Assembly: GCA_029339195.1 (NCBI GenBank)
Contig: JAPTJF010000027.1
Coordinates: 124,001 to 188,000 of the forward strand
Length of the DNA stretch: 64,000 nucleotides
Direction of reading: 5' to 3'
DNA from: Micractinium sp. NFX-FRZ
Taxonomy: Eukaryota; Chlorophyta; Trebouxiophyceae; Chlorellales; Chlorellaceae
Shown here: piece by piece, positions 44,464-54,033 of the stretch
How the letters are laid out: each line of letters begins with the position of its first letter
How positions within the stretch are numbered: the first letter of the stretch is position 1
Made by a program: the position numbers and the translations under genes
The notes under the pieces: generated by a model
The model's database searches: none
Told to the model about the DNA's origin: nothing
Seen by the model: only the letters and a program-made list of their open reading frames with translations

Positions 44464-46475
44464 ATGCCCAAGTCGAAGCGAGACAAAAAGATCTCGCTGA
44501 CCAAGGTCAAGAAAAAAGGACGGGAATGGAAGGAGGGGCTCATCGAGACTGTGCGCGCCGCAGTGGACAAGTGAGCCTTGCTCGCGCTGGCGGGCATGCA
44601 GCGCCGCCGCGGCCCGCCTGCAGCATCTGGTAGAACACAGGAGCAGCTAGGGCCCCGCAGAACTGCCCATGCATTTGGCGGCGCGCCGCCAGGCCCACTG
44701 CCGCCCGCCGCCGCTGCTGCCGGCGCCGCCTGCCCGTGCCCACCCGTGTGTGGTAACCCAGCACACGCCCCCTGCCTTGCTCTTCCCTCCATGCAGCTAC
44801 CCCTCCATCTACCTGTTCAAGGTGGAGAACTTCAGGAATGAGCACTTCAAGGAGCTGCGGGAGGAGCACCGGGACACCAGCAAGTGAGCAGGCGCCGGGC
44901 GTGCCGCTGGGCGGTTGCCTTCAGACTGTGCTCTTGTGGTGTCACTACGTTGTTGGGCTTACTCTGTATGGATCGCTTTATGAAACCGCGTACTCGTGTG
45001 TTTGATCTCTCGTGGTGCTCCACGCATTCCGATTCCACATGTTTTGATGCAAGCACGTGGCTACTTACCGCTGCCGTTGTTTGCTAACCCCCACTGCTCC
45101 CCTCCCCTCTGTGCCCCCGCGCCTGCTCCCCCCAGGTTTGTGATGGGATCCAACAAGGTGCTGCGCGTGGCGCTGGGGCACGACGCGGCCACCGAGTACC
45201 GCACCGGCCTGGGGGAGCTGGCGGCCCGCATGCGCGGCTCCACGGGCCTCTTCCTCACAAAGCTGCCGCGGGGGGAGGTGCAGGCCATTTTCGACAAGGT
45301 GGAGGTGCTGGACTATGCGCGGGCGGGGGCGGTGGCCACAGAGGACTTCAGGTGCGCAAGCCAGCAATCACATGTTGAGATGTACTCAGCAAGCACGCTG
45401 CTGTGCGTTGGTGGAAGGGGGGTTGCTGGCGGGTGAATGGGGAGTGTATGTTGGCGCAGGTGAATGGGCTTGAGGGGGGTGGGCAGGCAAGGCGAGGTCG
45501 GGCGATTGCTGTTGAAGGGGCAAATGGGAAATTGGTACTAGGCAACTGCTGCTAGGGTGGCTGCCTCCTCATCCCCTCGCTGCTCTTCCCCCGCAACCCT
45601 CGTTTCGTCTCCCCCCGCCCTGCCTGCACCCCACGCAGCCTGGAGGCTGGGCCGCTGACGCTGTACGGCGAGCCGCTGGCGCACACGCTGGAGCCGACGC
45701 TGCGGCAGCACGGCCTGCCCACCAAGCTGAACAAGGGGGTGGTGGAGCTGGTGTCCGACTTTACCGTGTGCAGCGTGGGGCAGAAGCTGAAGCCCAACCA
45801 GGTGGGTGCTGGAGCTGGGGCGGCAACATTTGCGGGGGGCGGCAACGATGTGGTGAAGTCGGCGGCTGGCAGCGAGGGGCTGCATCAAACCACACTTGAC
45901 TCCATGTGCACCGTGCACCGTGCAGGTGCTCCAGTCAGCGGCGCTTTGAGCTGCTGCCCATTAGACTGCCGCCGCCTCCCCTCCTCCCCCCCGCGCCTGC
46001 TCGTCTCCCCTGCCGACCACACACCCTGCCTGTCCCTGTGTGCCTGTGCCCGCCCCTCCCCCTGCAGGCTGCGCTGCTGCGGATGTTTGACTCGAAGCAG
46101 GCGACGTTCAGGATGAAGCTGCTGGCGGTGTGGGAGAAGGACGAGGTGGAGACGCTGGCAGAGGATGAGGGGGATGAGGAGGAGGGCGATGAGGAGGAGG
46201 GCGGCTTTGACGACGGTGCGTTGGGGCTGGCGGGCGGCTGCTGGCGGGGGTTTGTGGTGTGCTGTGGGGGGGGGCGGCTGCTTGCGGGGGGTCTGGTCGT
46301 GGTATGGCGTGGGCGCAGAGCGGCGCCAGGTGTCGGCACGATGGGATGCTGGCATGATGCCTGCGCCCGTCCGGCATGGGACCTGCTTACGTCATGTCAC
46401 ACTCATTGTGCTGCTGCGGCTGCTGCCACTGCTGCTGCAGGCCTGGACGGCATGATGGTGCCCGAGGGTGTGTGA
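44464..46475 (+). CDS. MRT4: Ribosome assembly factor Mrt4
   Basis: Six exons, 44464-44570, 44797-44883, 45136-45351, 45639-45801, 46068-46215 and 46441-46475, give 251 residues with closed phases. The protein opens [20 protein letters not shown] and continues [51 protein letters not shown], and [13 protein letters not shown], the pattern of Mrt4, the nucleolar paralogue of ribosomal stalk protein P0. Mrt4 occupies the P0 site on pre-60S particles and is exchanged for P0 late in maturation. The C-terminus has an acidic run ([19 protein letters not shown]) and lacks the P0 stalk-peptide tail, which supports Mrt4 over P0. A TGTAA lies 315 nt after the stop. The next gene is convergent. Confidence 0.95.
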
Positions 46476-47057
46476 TTGACCTCCTGAGCTCAGCACCGTC
46501 CCAGGCAACTTATGAGCAGCCCAGCCTGCAGCCCAGCCCGGGCCCCGGCCCAGCCTGTGCACCCGCGGCGCCTGCAGCGCCCAGTGCAGCACACAGCGCT
46601 GGAGTAGTGTACACAGTTTACGATCAGCAGCCCGCCAATGATACCAAAGAAGCAGACTTAGGCAGAAAGCACCCCACATGTCCCCGTTTCCGCTCGTTTT
46701 CCGTGCTTTCCATTCCTGCTCCCCTCTGTCTGCTTGACATGCGCCTGCCCCTCAGAAGGCCAACACATGATTCCTGTGCGATTCTCAGCTGTAACCCAAT
46801 ACAACGAATGCTTCACTGGCTGTGCACTGCACAGCTTTTGCTATTGCTCCAGCCGCCGCTTGGCTCAGCGGGCAGGATTAGAGGTCAACAAGAGCAAGGG
46901 GCCAGGAGAAGGGACTGCACACGTCTGTGACGTGTGCCTGGCATCTCTGGGTGTCGTTGTGATGAGCGCTTGAGGGAACACACCTCCTCACGACATTTAT
47001 GTGGGACAGAGAATGACAAAGAAGTGAGGAAGAGCACAGCAGACAAAATAGGGTCTC
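46476..47057. other. Intergenic, convergent 3' ends
   Basis: The stretch lies between the MRT4 stop and the FAM98 stop. It is less GC-rich than the flanks and contains the MRT4 TGTAA signal at 46790; no exon is recognised. Confidence 0.5.
46790..46794 (+). terminator. Possible TGTAA polyadenylation signal
   Basis: TGTAA lies 315 nt after the MRT4 stop. Confidence 0.4.
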
Positions 47058-50000
47058 TTACTTTCCCTTTCCCTTGCCGCTGGGAGACTTGCCGCCGCCG
47101 CCGCCGCCGCCAGGCATGTCGCCGCTGCCGCCCTGCCAGCCGCCCTGCACGCGGCCGCCGGCGCCGCCACGGCCGCCGCCACGGCCGCCGTGCCGGCCGC
47201 CACCCCAACCGCGGCCTCGCCCGCCGCCGCCGCCTTGCGTGACCTGGTTGTGTGTCAGCCAGCCCAAGGGAGGTCAGAGGACACTGTCAGCACAGGCACA
47301 CTCTGCCAGTCGTAGCATGGCATAGGTGCGGCACAGTCACAGCATACACACACACACACATATGCACGCGCGGCTCGTGGAATCGCTGCCCCAATCCCAA
47401 TGGATCACTGCTGCCCTCAGCGCTGCAGCTCGTCCAGCGTGCCACCCAAGCTAGCCACACAGGCACCCCAGCACCTGCTTCCCACTCGCAGCACAACTCG
47501 TGCACACATGCCCGGGCGCTTGTCGAAGGGGAGAAGCTGACCCGTCGTGCCGCCCACGCTGGCATGCCATGCTGTTCTACAAGTGCCCACTGAATTACAG
47601 CTGTGCGCCGACCACAGCATACGCAGCAGGGCTGCCAGCTCACCCGACGTGCCGTCCAGGCTGGCATGTCCGCCTCCCGCTTGCGCCCCTCGGGCCGCCC
47701 CCCCCGGTCCGGCACCTTGCCAATCAGCACATTTTTTACTGCAGGTGGGAGGCATGTGGGAAGAAAGAAAGAACAGCGTAATCAGCCACAGGCTCTTGTT
47801 TGCAGCGTGGGCAGCAGGCGCAGCAGCTAATGGCCTCCCCACTCCGCTTGCATGTCTAGTGACATGCTGCCCACGAACGCCGCCTCCCCACTGCCTGACA
47901 TTTCCAGAAAAGGGGAGCAGGTCCAACACAATTGCACCCTCACACATGTATCAGCAAACAACCGACCTGATGCGTGGATGCCCGTCTCCCCGCTGGTCGC
48001 CTTTTCTAGGATGGACAGCAGGTCTGCCAGGGTGGCGGTGAACACCTCCTGCTGCGCCACCTGCGGCGGGCCAGGTGAGGAGACAGAAGGTGAGATGGTT
48101 GACGTTGCAGCATTCGTACCGGGAGATTGTGCTCACAGGCTGGCTGGGTTGATGCGAGGTGAGGGGCCAGCAGGAGTGCGGCAGGGCACCTCGCCAACAG
48201 GCCCATCCACATCCACATATTGTCGTGCCGGCTGAGAGGCAGTACCTCAAATCCACACATCATCCCACCAGCTGCCGAATGGAGTGGAGTGCAGGGGGCA
48301 CCGCAGCACACCTGGGGCTCTGCTGACATGGCGCGCGACGCGGCCTCCACAACCGCTGCCGCATCCGCCTTGGTGCCCTGCCGTGAGGGGAGACAGGCGG
48401 GAGGAGCAGGAGGGTGGTGGGTGGCAGCAGAGGTGGTAGCGATGGTGACGGTGTGCAGCAGCAAGTGGCGAGCATAGCGGGGCGGGGAACAGCAAGTTGC
48501 GAGCAGATTGGTGCACAGGGCAGGGCTGCCCTGCCCTGCCTGCACCAGCCCCACTGCCCTGTTTCACCTGCCCATGCACACACCTGTTGTTCGAGACGCG
48601 GATTTGCTTACAGCAACTTGCAGCACGATGCTGCACACCTATCCCCCCGCTCTTCTACCCAACCGTTCCCTGGCTTGCCCCACCCCCACGCTCCCACCTT
48701 TTGCTCCAGCCGCGGGCTCCACATGAACGACTGCAGCGTGACGTTGACCCGCTCAATCAGCATCCGGCGGCGCAGGGCGTACTCAGAACGCAGCGCGGCA
48801 TCAACCTCTGCCAGCTTGGCCAGCTGGAAACGACAGCAACGGGAGGAGGCAAATACAGAGCGCAAGATGTTGGGAGGAGGGAGGGCATCTGAACGCAGTG
48901 TGGCATCAACCTCTGCCAGCTCAGCAGTTGCAACGGCGGTCAGAGAGGCAGCCCCCCAAGGCCAGGCGACCCCCCACGCACCTGCGCCTCCCCCAGCGAC
49001 CCCGGCTGCAGCAGGGGCTCGAAGAAGCCGGCGGGAAGCTGCGCCAGCAGCTCGCCCACGCGCTGCGTGGCCGCCGCCGCCAGCGCTGCCGCGTTGGGGG
49101 CCCCGGCTGGGTCGAGCTGCAACAGGCTGGCAATGGCCCGTAGCGCCGCCGAGAGCTCATATGCTAGAGGGTCCGTTGTGTCCATTTCCACTGCTTCTGA
49201 CTCAGCTTCTGCCATGTCCACTTCTGCTGCTGCAGCTGCTTGCTCGCTGGCCGACGCCACCATGGCGGCCGCCTGCAGGCGGGAGGAAGGTGCCAGGATG
49301 CGTGAGGGGGTGTGAGGGGAGACATGCAGAGGCCGGGCAAAACAGGAAGTGGATGCAACCCTGCCAAGCCCCCGCCTGGCGCAAGGGACAAAAGGAGAAG
49401 CAGCACTGCCAGCCCCACCTGCACCACGGCGGTGGCCAGCTCCACAGCTTCCAGCCGGCTGGCAGAGCCTGAGCCCGGGTCCAAGACGCACGCCAGCCGC
49501 TGCAGGCAGGCATCCAGCTGCCCCTCCCGAGCCGATGCCTCTGTGTTGGCGGCACGCCTCAGGGAGGTGACGGCGGCCTGGCGGGGGCGGCAGCGGGCAG
49601 GCAGGGAGGAGGGGTGTTGGGCACAGGTTGAGAGGGGCTAATGATAGCACACGTGGGGTGCATTGCCAGGCACCAGGATTGTTTGGAAGCAAGCAGGGGG
49701 CCTGCAGCTGGAGCCTGGCCCCGCGGGTGGATGACGTGGCGGGCAGTTGTGAAACCGCCACGAAAAGGTGCGCATGCTTGTCATGCACCACCACACCGGT
49801 CTTCTGCAGCGCGCTCACGGCAGGTGCCCGCCACACATTTTCCTGCCCACACTTTTCCTGCCCAGCAGCCCAATCCCCACTGCTTTGCCCCTCCACTCTG
49901 TCCTACTAAGCATGCGACGGTTTGCGTGCCCTCCTGCCTCCCCTCCAACCTCTGCTGCCCTGCTGCCTGGCTCACCTGCAGGGACGCCGGATCTTCAAAC

Positions 50001-50391
50001 CCGGTGTGCTGGCACAGCGCCCACAGCCGGCCTGCCAGCTTGATGCAGCACGTGCGCAGCGGCTCGCGGGTGGCGGCGCCCAGCAAGTCGTCTTCACTCA
50101 TGCCGTCGCCCAAGCTGAGGGGCGGGGGGAGGCAGGGGGGAGGCAGGGGTGGGCGGCTGAGGTGCTGCGAAGCGGTATCATGGGGCAGGTTGGAGGATGG
50201 CAGCGGCTCAAGACTGCTGCAGAAGCCTGGAGAGTGGCGGTCCCGAGGCGGCAGCAGAGGGGCGGCGGGGCGCCGGGCAGCAGTGGCATTGGGCTGCCCG
50301 GCTGCACCTCAGCATCGTTCAGCTCGCTCGCTTACCCACAGTCCATCAAGCGATCCAGCAGGTCGCCAGCGCGTGCTTCAGGGTCCGCCAT
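47058..50391 (-). CDS. FAM98: FAM98 homologue
   Basis: Nine minus-strand exons: 50391-50336, 50114-49976, 49577-49419, 49272-48982, 48823-48698, 48377-48312, 48060-47967, 47738-47644 and 47243-47058, 403 residues, all phases consistent. The N-terminus (MADPEARAGDLLDRLMDC) leads into the helical domain with a CIKLAGRLWALC segment and LAKLAEVDAALRSEYALRRR. The diagnostic FAM98 motif is IGKVPDRGGRPEGRKREADM followed by PAW. A Gly/Arg-rich tail (GGGGGRGRGWGGGRHGGRGG and more) ends the protein, as in animal FAM98A/B. In animals FAM98B belongs to the tRNA-splicing ligase complex with RTCB, DDX1 and RTRAF; an equivalent role here is inference. The donor after exon 7 (CAG|GTCGGT) is weak. Two introns carry in-frame exon echoes. 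Confidence 0.88.
47431..47568 (-). repeat. Two echoes of the FAM98 exon 8 end
   Basis: The true exon end is atgccagcctggacggcacg then tcgg and gtgagc (donor after 47644). A first copy, atgccagcgtgggcggcacg then acgg and gtcagc, ends at 47542, and a more decayed one (ttgggtggcacgctgg) ends near 47435. Displacements are 102 and ~107 bp. Reading through to the first echo is open and in frame. Confidence 0.88.
48885..48919 (-). repeat. In-frame echo of FAM98 exon 5 start
   Basis: ctgctgag then ctggcagaggttgatgccac copies the ctggcagaggttgatgccgc segment just inside the exon starting at 48823. The echo acceptor lies 96 bp upstream (32 codons) and the interval is open. Confidence 0.88.
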
Positions 50392-50688
50392 TGCGCCTGC
50401 TGGTGCAAAGCGCCCCTTGTTGTGTTGTTTGTCGGGCGACACTGGGTAATACGATCAAATGGCCGAAGCGCAGATTTGGGCTTGCCGGGAATTGGGCATG
50501 CGGCGGCGTGGTGTGCGCTGGCCGGCCAGCATGGCTGGCCTTCCGCCACGGAATAGCACGCGCGCATCACTCTAGTCCCGAGCAACTCTGCAACGATTGC
50601 TAGCTGCACCCGAAGCTGCCGCACGCCCTCCCCTGTGAGCGCTGCACTCCTCCGGAGCGTCCCCCCGCCTTCACCCGTCGCTGCCAGC
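50392..50688. other. Divergent promoter region
   Basis: 297 bp separate the ATGs of FAM98 (minus) and the 56-residue gene (plus). No further feature is recognised. Confidence 0.5.
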
Positions 50689-51213
50689 ATGCCCCCGCTT
50701 CCCCACAACGCCTTCGAGTGGCCCTACAAGCGGCCATTCTACAACGTGCAGCTGACAGCGCAGGAGATTGAGGTGCGCCGACATGCGGCCTGCTGGCCAT
50801 CCTCCGGCCAGCTGCCTCCTTTGTAGTGACCGAATAAACTGCCAGAGGGTTTGTGTGCGCCTTACAGCCGGTCTGTTGGAGGCCACAGGCAGATGCCATG
50901 TGCGACTCCCCTTCCCTGGTGCGCTTCCAGCTCCCTTCGCCCTGCGCTGTTGATGCGCCGTGTAAAACGTTCCCCAGGTAGCCAGACCGCGAGCCACTCT
51001 CTGGGGGCATTTCCACACCCGGCGGCGCCCCAACACGGGCGGGAGCGGTTGCCCGTCGTGACCTGCCCGCCCGCCCGCCACAGCCTCACATTACAGCTGC
51101 TTCCCTTCACCCCGCCTCTCGTGCAGGAGGACATGGCCCTCATCATCTCCCACACCAAGCGGCGGCCACGGATGACCAAGGAGAAAAGCCCCAGCGGCTA
51201 CCACTCTGGCTAA
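50689..51213 (+). CDS. 56-residue conserved-looking small protein
   Basis: Two exons, 50689-50772 and 51127-51213, encode 56 residues: MPPLPHNAFEWPYKRPFYNV, then QLTAQEIEEDMALIISHTKR, then a basic tail ending SPSGYHSG. The intron is GT-AG and phase 0. The compact aromatic N-terminus and basic C-terminus, with no signal peptide or membrane helix, resemble accessory subunits of larger complexes, but I do not recognise the family. The start has a fair context (ccagcATGC). Its support rests on clean splice sites and protein-like composition. Confidence 0.5.
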
Positions 51214-52619
51214 GCTTTCACGCTCACCAATCCTGCCACCGCCGGGCTTCAGCATGCGATGAGCAGCAGCCGCCGCGGCAGATAGCCGTGTGCACTGCTC
51301 CGCCCTCTGACCTTGCCCCCCCTGGCATCCTCCCGGCATCCTCCTGCCTGCTTGCCAAGAGCGCGGCCAATGACGCCTCAGACCCTAACGGCGGCGGCTG
51401 GTGCTCCCGCCCCGCCCCCGCGCCCGCGCCCCCCGAATCCGTTATGCCTGCCTGTTTCTCCGTGTCCCCCATCCTCACCGCGCACCGCCCCACTCAGCCC
51501 AGCCCAGCACTGACCGCCCCCCCTGTCTTGCGCTGCCTGTACTGCCCTGCCCCCCCACACCTTCGCCCCAACCCAACCACCCGCCGACCCTTTTGTCGGC
51601 ACTGTCTGCCCCCGCGCTAGTGAGCCGTCGGGCCCCCCTGTACACTGAATGCACCCCACGCCGCCTCCGTCCGGCACCACTGTTTCTGCGATGCCCTCGC
51701 CCTCCACCTGGCACGCCCCTCCCCGCACCTGCCCCTGCCACTGTGTCTGCCCCCCGCCCCCTTTGTACCTGCTGTTTTGCGCGGGCGCCCCAAATAATGC
51801 TGAGCGGGACGAACCCCTCCTCCTCCTAGTGCGCACCAGGCACCCTCTGCGGCCCCGTTGCCTCCCCCTGGCCGCGTGCTAGCGCCCTCTCTCCCTACCC
51901 CACCCTGTCCCCATGTCCGCAACGCGAGGCAGTCCTGCTGCCACCCCCTCTCCTGCCCTGCCCACCCCCTCTCCTGCCCTGCCCACCCCCCTGTTTCCGA
52001 CCGGTTTCGCACCGCTCCCGCCTGTGTTCTTTTACCTGCCGCTCTTTTTTGTTCTCTGAGCGCCAACGTGCGCCGCCATCACGGCTAGCTACATGCCCAG
52101 ATGCTCTGCCCCTCCAATACCTAGCTGCGGTGCTACCCTGCTGCATGCGTTCCCCCTGGCTACCAACCCTTTCCCAGTTGTTCAAATCTTCCCCCTCCGC
52201 TCGTCCCCCCTCACTTCCCCCCGCCCCCCTGTTGAGCCGCGCCCCAGCGCCTGCTGCACGTGCTGCATCTGTGTTGTTCCGTTGACCTTTTTGACAACAA
52301 CCAACCTGGGCAAAGCGAAGCATAGAGGGAAGCAGGGAAGCAGACTGAACTGGAGGTGGACAAGGGAGACTGGGGAGCAGGGTTCAGCAAGGGAGGGACG
52401 GCACGGCACAGCGTGAGGGAGAGGGTGCACAGGCAGGGGGCAGCAGGTGATTGGAGACGGGGGCCGCTTCAAGCGGCGCGCCCGCCCCTGCTCTCCTCTG
52501 CGCCCCCACCCCCGCATCCCGGCCAGAGAAGAGTTGGGGCCACAGCTGTGCAGGCGCTGCTGGCAGTAGGGGGCCCCCAGAACGGGACAAGGTGGCTTCA
52601 GGGGACGTGTGTAGCCGCT
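51214..52619. other. Pyrimidine-rich intergenic stretch
   Basis: About 1.4 kb between convergent genes. From about 51230 to 52310 the plus strand is strongly C- and pyrimidine-biased, which opens long frames on both strands by composition alone. I find no splice-supported exon. A 21-bp tandem duplication lies at 51941-51982. Confidence 0.5.
51941..51982 (+). repeat. 21-bp tandem duplication
   Basis: Two adjacent copies of ccaccccctctcctgccctg plus c. Confidence 0.85.
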
Positions 52620-53755
52620 TTACACGCTGTAACCGGTGAGCGTTCCGCCCCGCCCAACAATCTCTCCCAGGCAGAACCAGGCGTACAGCTCAGCAGCAAA
52701 GCCTGCGTAGGTGGCCACCTGCACGGCAGGAGACACAGCAGGCAATCAGGAAAGAGGGTGTGTGAGAGGTAGGTAGGTGGGACTCAGCAAAGCTATAGTT
52801 GTCTAAAAGCTCCACGAGGGAGGGCAGCAGGGCCAGGCAAGACCACAGCGAGATGGACCGCTGCAGGGAGCGCAGGCAGCGCTACTAAGCGAAAAGCCGC
52901 AGCAAAGTGCGACCACAATTGATGTGATGCTTGCTTGCCCTACCCGCTCCTCCTCCCCTCTTCCCCCCTCTCTCCTCTCCTGCCCTTCCATCTGCTCGCC
53001 ACCCACTCTGCCAACAACACAACCCTCCCATCGCCCCTCTCCTGTCCCCGCGTCCCCCTCCGCCCTCCCTGCCCGGCAGCCCGTTAAATACCAGCTTCTG
53101 CAGGGAACGCTTTGTTGGGTATGCCTACAGATTTGCAACTACTCCCCTCACACAGCAGCCCCACTCCCCTGGCCCTGTAAGTGCTGAGTGAAGACAGGCG
53201 TCTTACCTCGGTGGCTGGCAGCTCCCGCAGGTTGGCCCACTTCTGCTTCAGCACCGCCGCCTCCTTCGAGCACTCCGCCATGCCCGTGGGGATCCTGCAG
53301 GAAAGAGAGAAGGCAGCAGGGCAGGAACTGTGAGCTGGAGCACAGGGCAGTGCAGGCAACAGCGAGTGGGCAACTGCAGGGGCAAGCACCGCCACGAAAC
53401 AGGAGGCAGGAGCGGGAGCGGGAGCGGGAGCGGGAGCGGTGCTGTCGACGACGCCCTCGCTTCCTCTCTTGCGACCTCCTGCTGCCCACACTCCCTGCAC
53501 TGCTCTGCGCACAGGACAAAGGCTGGTGCCGCCCCGCTGCCGCTGCCGCCGCCGCCGCCTCGCTCACCTGGCCAGCTGCGTGAAGACATACTGCTTGAGC
53601 AGCTTGTCGGCCGCCTCCTTGTCCTTCACAACATACTGCGCGTTCTTGGCCATGACCGTCTCATACTGCTTCGCCGTCTCGCTCGCGGCGCGGGTCCACA
53701 GGGGCTCTGCCGCTGCCCGTGCCTTGCTGAGCACAGCGGTCAGTCGTGCCGCCAT
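52620..53755 (-). CDS. ATPG: Mitochondrial ATP synthase subunit g
   Basis: Three minus-strand exons, 53755-53568, 53294-53207 and 52718-52620, give 124 residues, the usual size. The N-terminal MAARLTAVLSKARAAAEPLW is amphipathic and basic. A central helix (LKQKWANLRELPATE) follows. The C-terminus is the characteristic membrane segment YAGFAAELYAWFCLGEIVGR ending GGTLTGYSV, with the GxxxG-type contact surface and the family signature WFCxGEIxGRG. Subunit g sits at the Fo membrane domain and supports dimerisation of ATP synthase and crista shape. The intron before the last exon is 488 bp. The gene starts 278 bp from the divergent glutaredoxin-DUF547 gene. Confidence 0.92.
53409..53438 (+). repeat. 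(gggagc)5 microsatellite
   Basis: Five hexanucleotide units lie in the first intron of the ATP synthase g gene. Confidence 0.85.
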
Positions 53756-54033
53756 CGCGGTGCTGCTAGCGCTACACGCCTCGGAGGGGGCCTCGCCGCA
53801 AAGGGTTGGGAGGAGCGGGGGTCAGCAGGCGCCGGTGGACAGCAGCGAGCAAGGCAGACCCCCAGTAGGCTGTGTGCAGGCGTGCCGGACCGCGATCGGG
53901 CACCCCAAGGCCCCTGGGGTGCCCCAATTGCGGACGGCCGTCGGTGGAAGGCGCGCGCCTTGCTGGCAGAAATGCGACCGTCTGGCGCCCCTTGTTTGCG
54001 ATCTGAACGGATCACACGCTTCTCACATCCCAT

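Noticed and set aside
51378..52066. Overlapping long frames on both strands in the pyrimidine-rich zone
   Set aside because: Composition explains them: few A/T means few stops. No motif or consistent splice sites.
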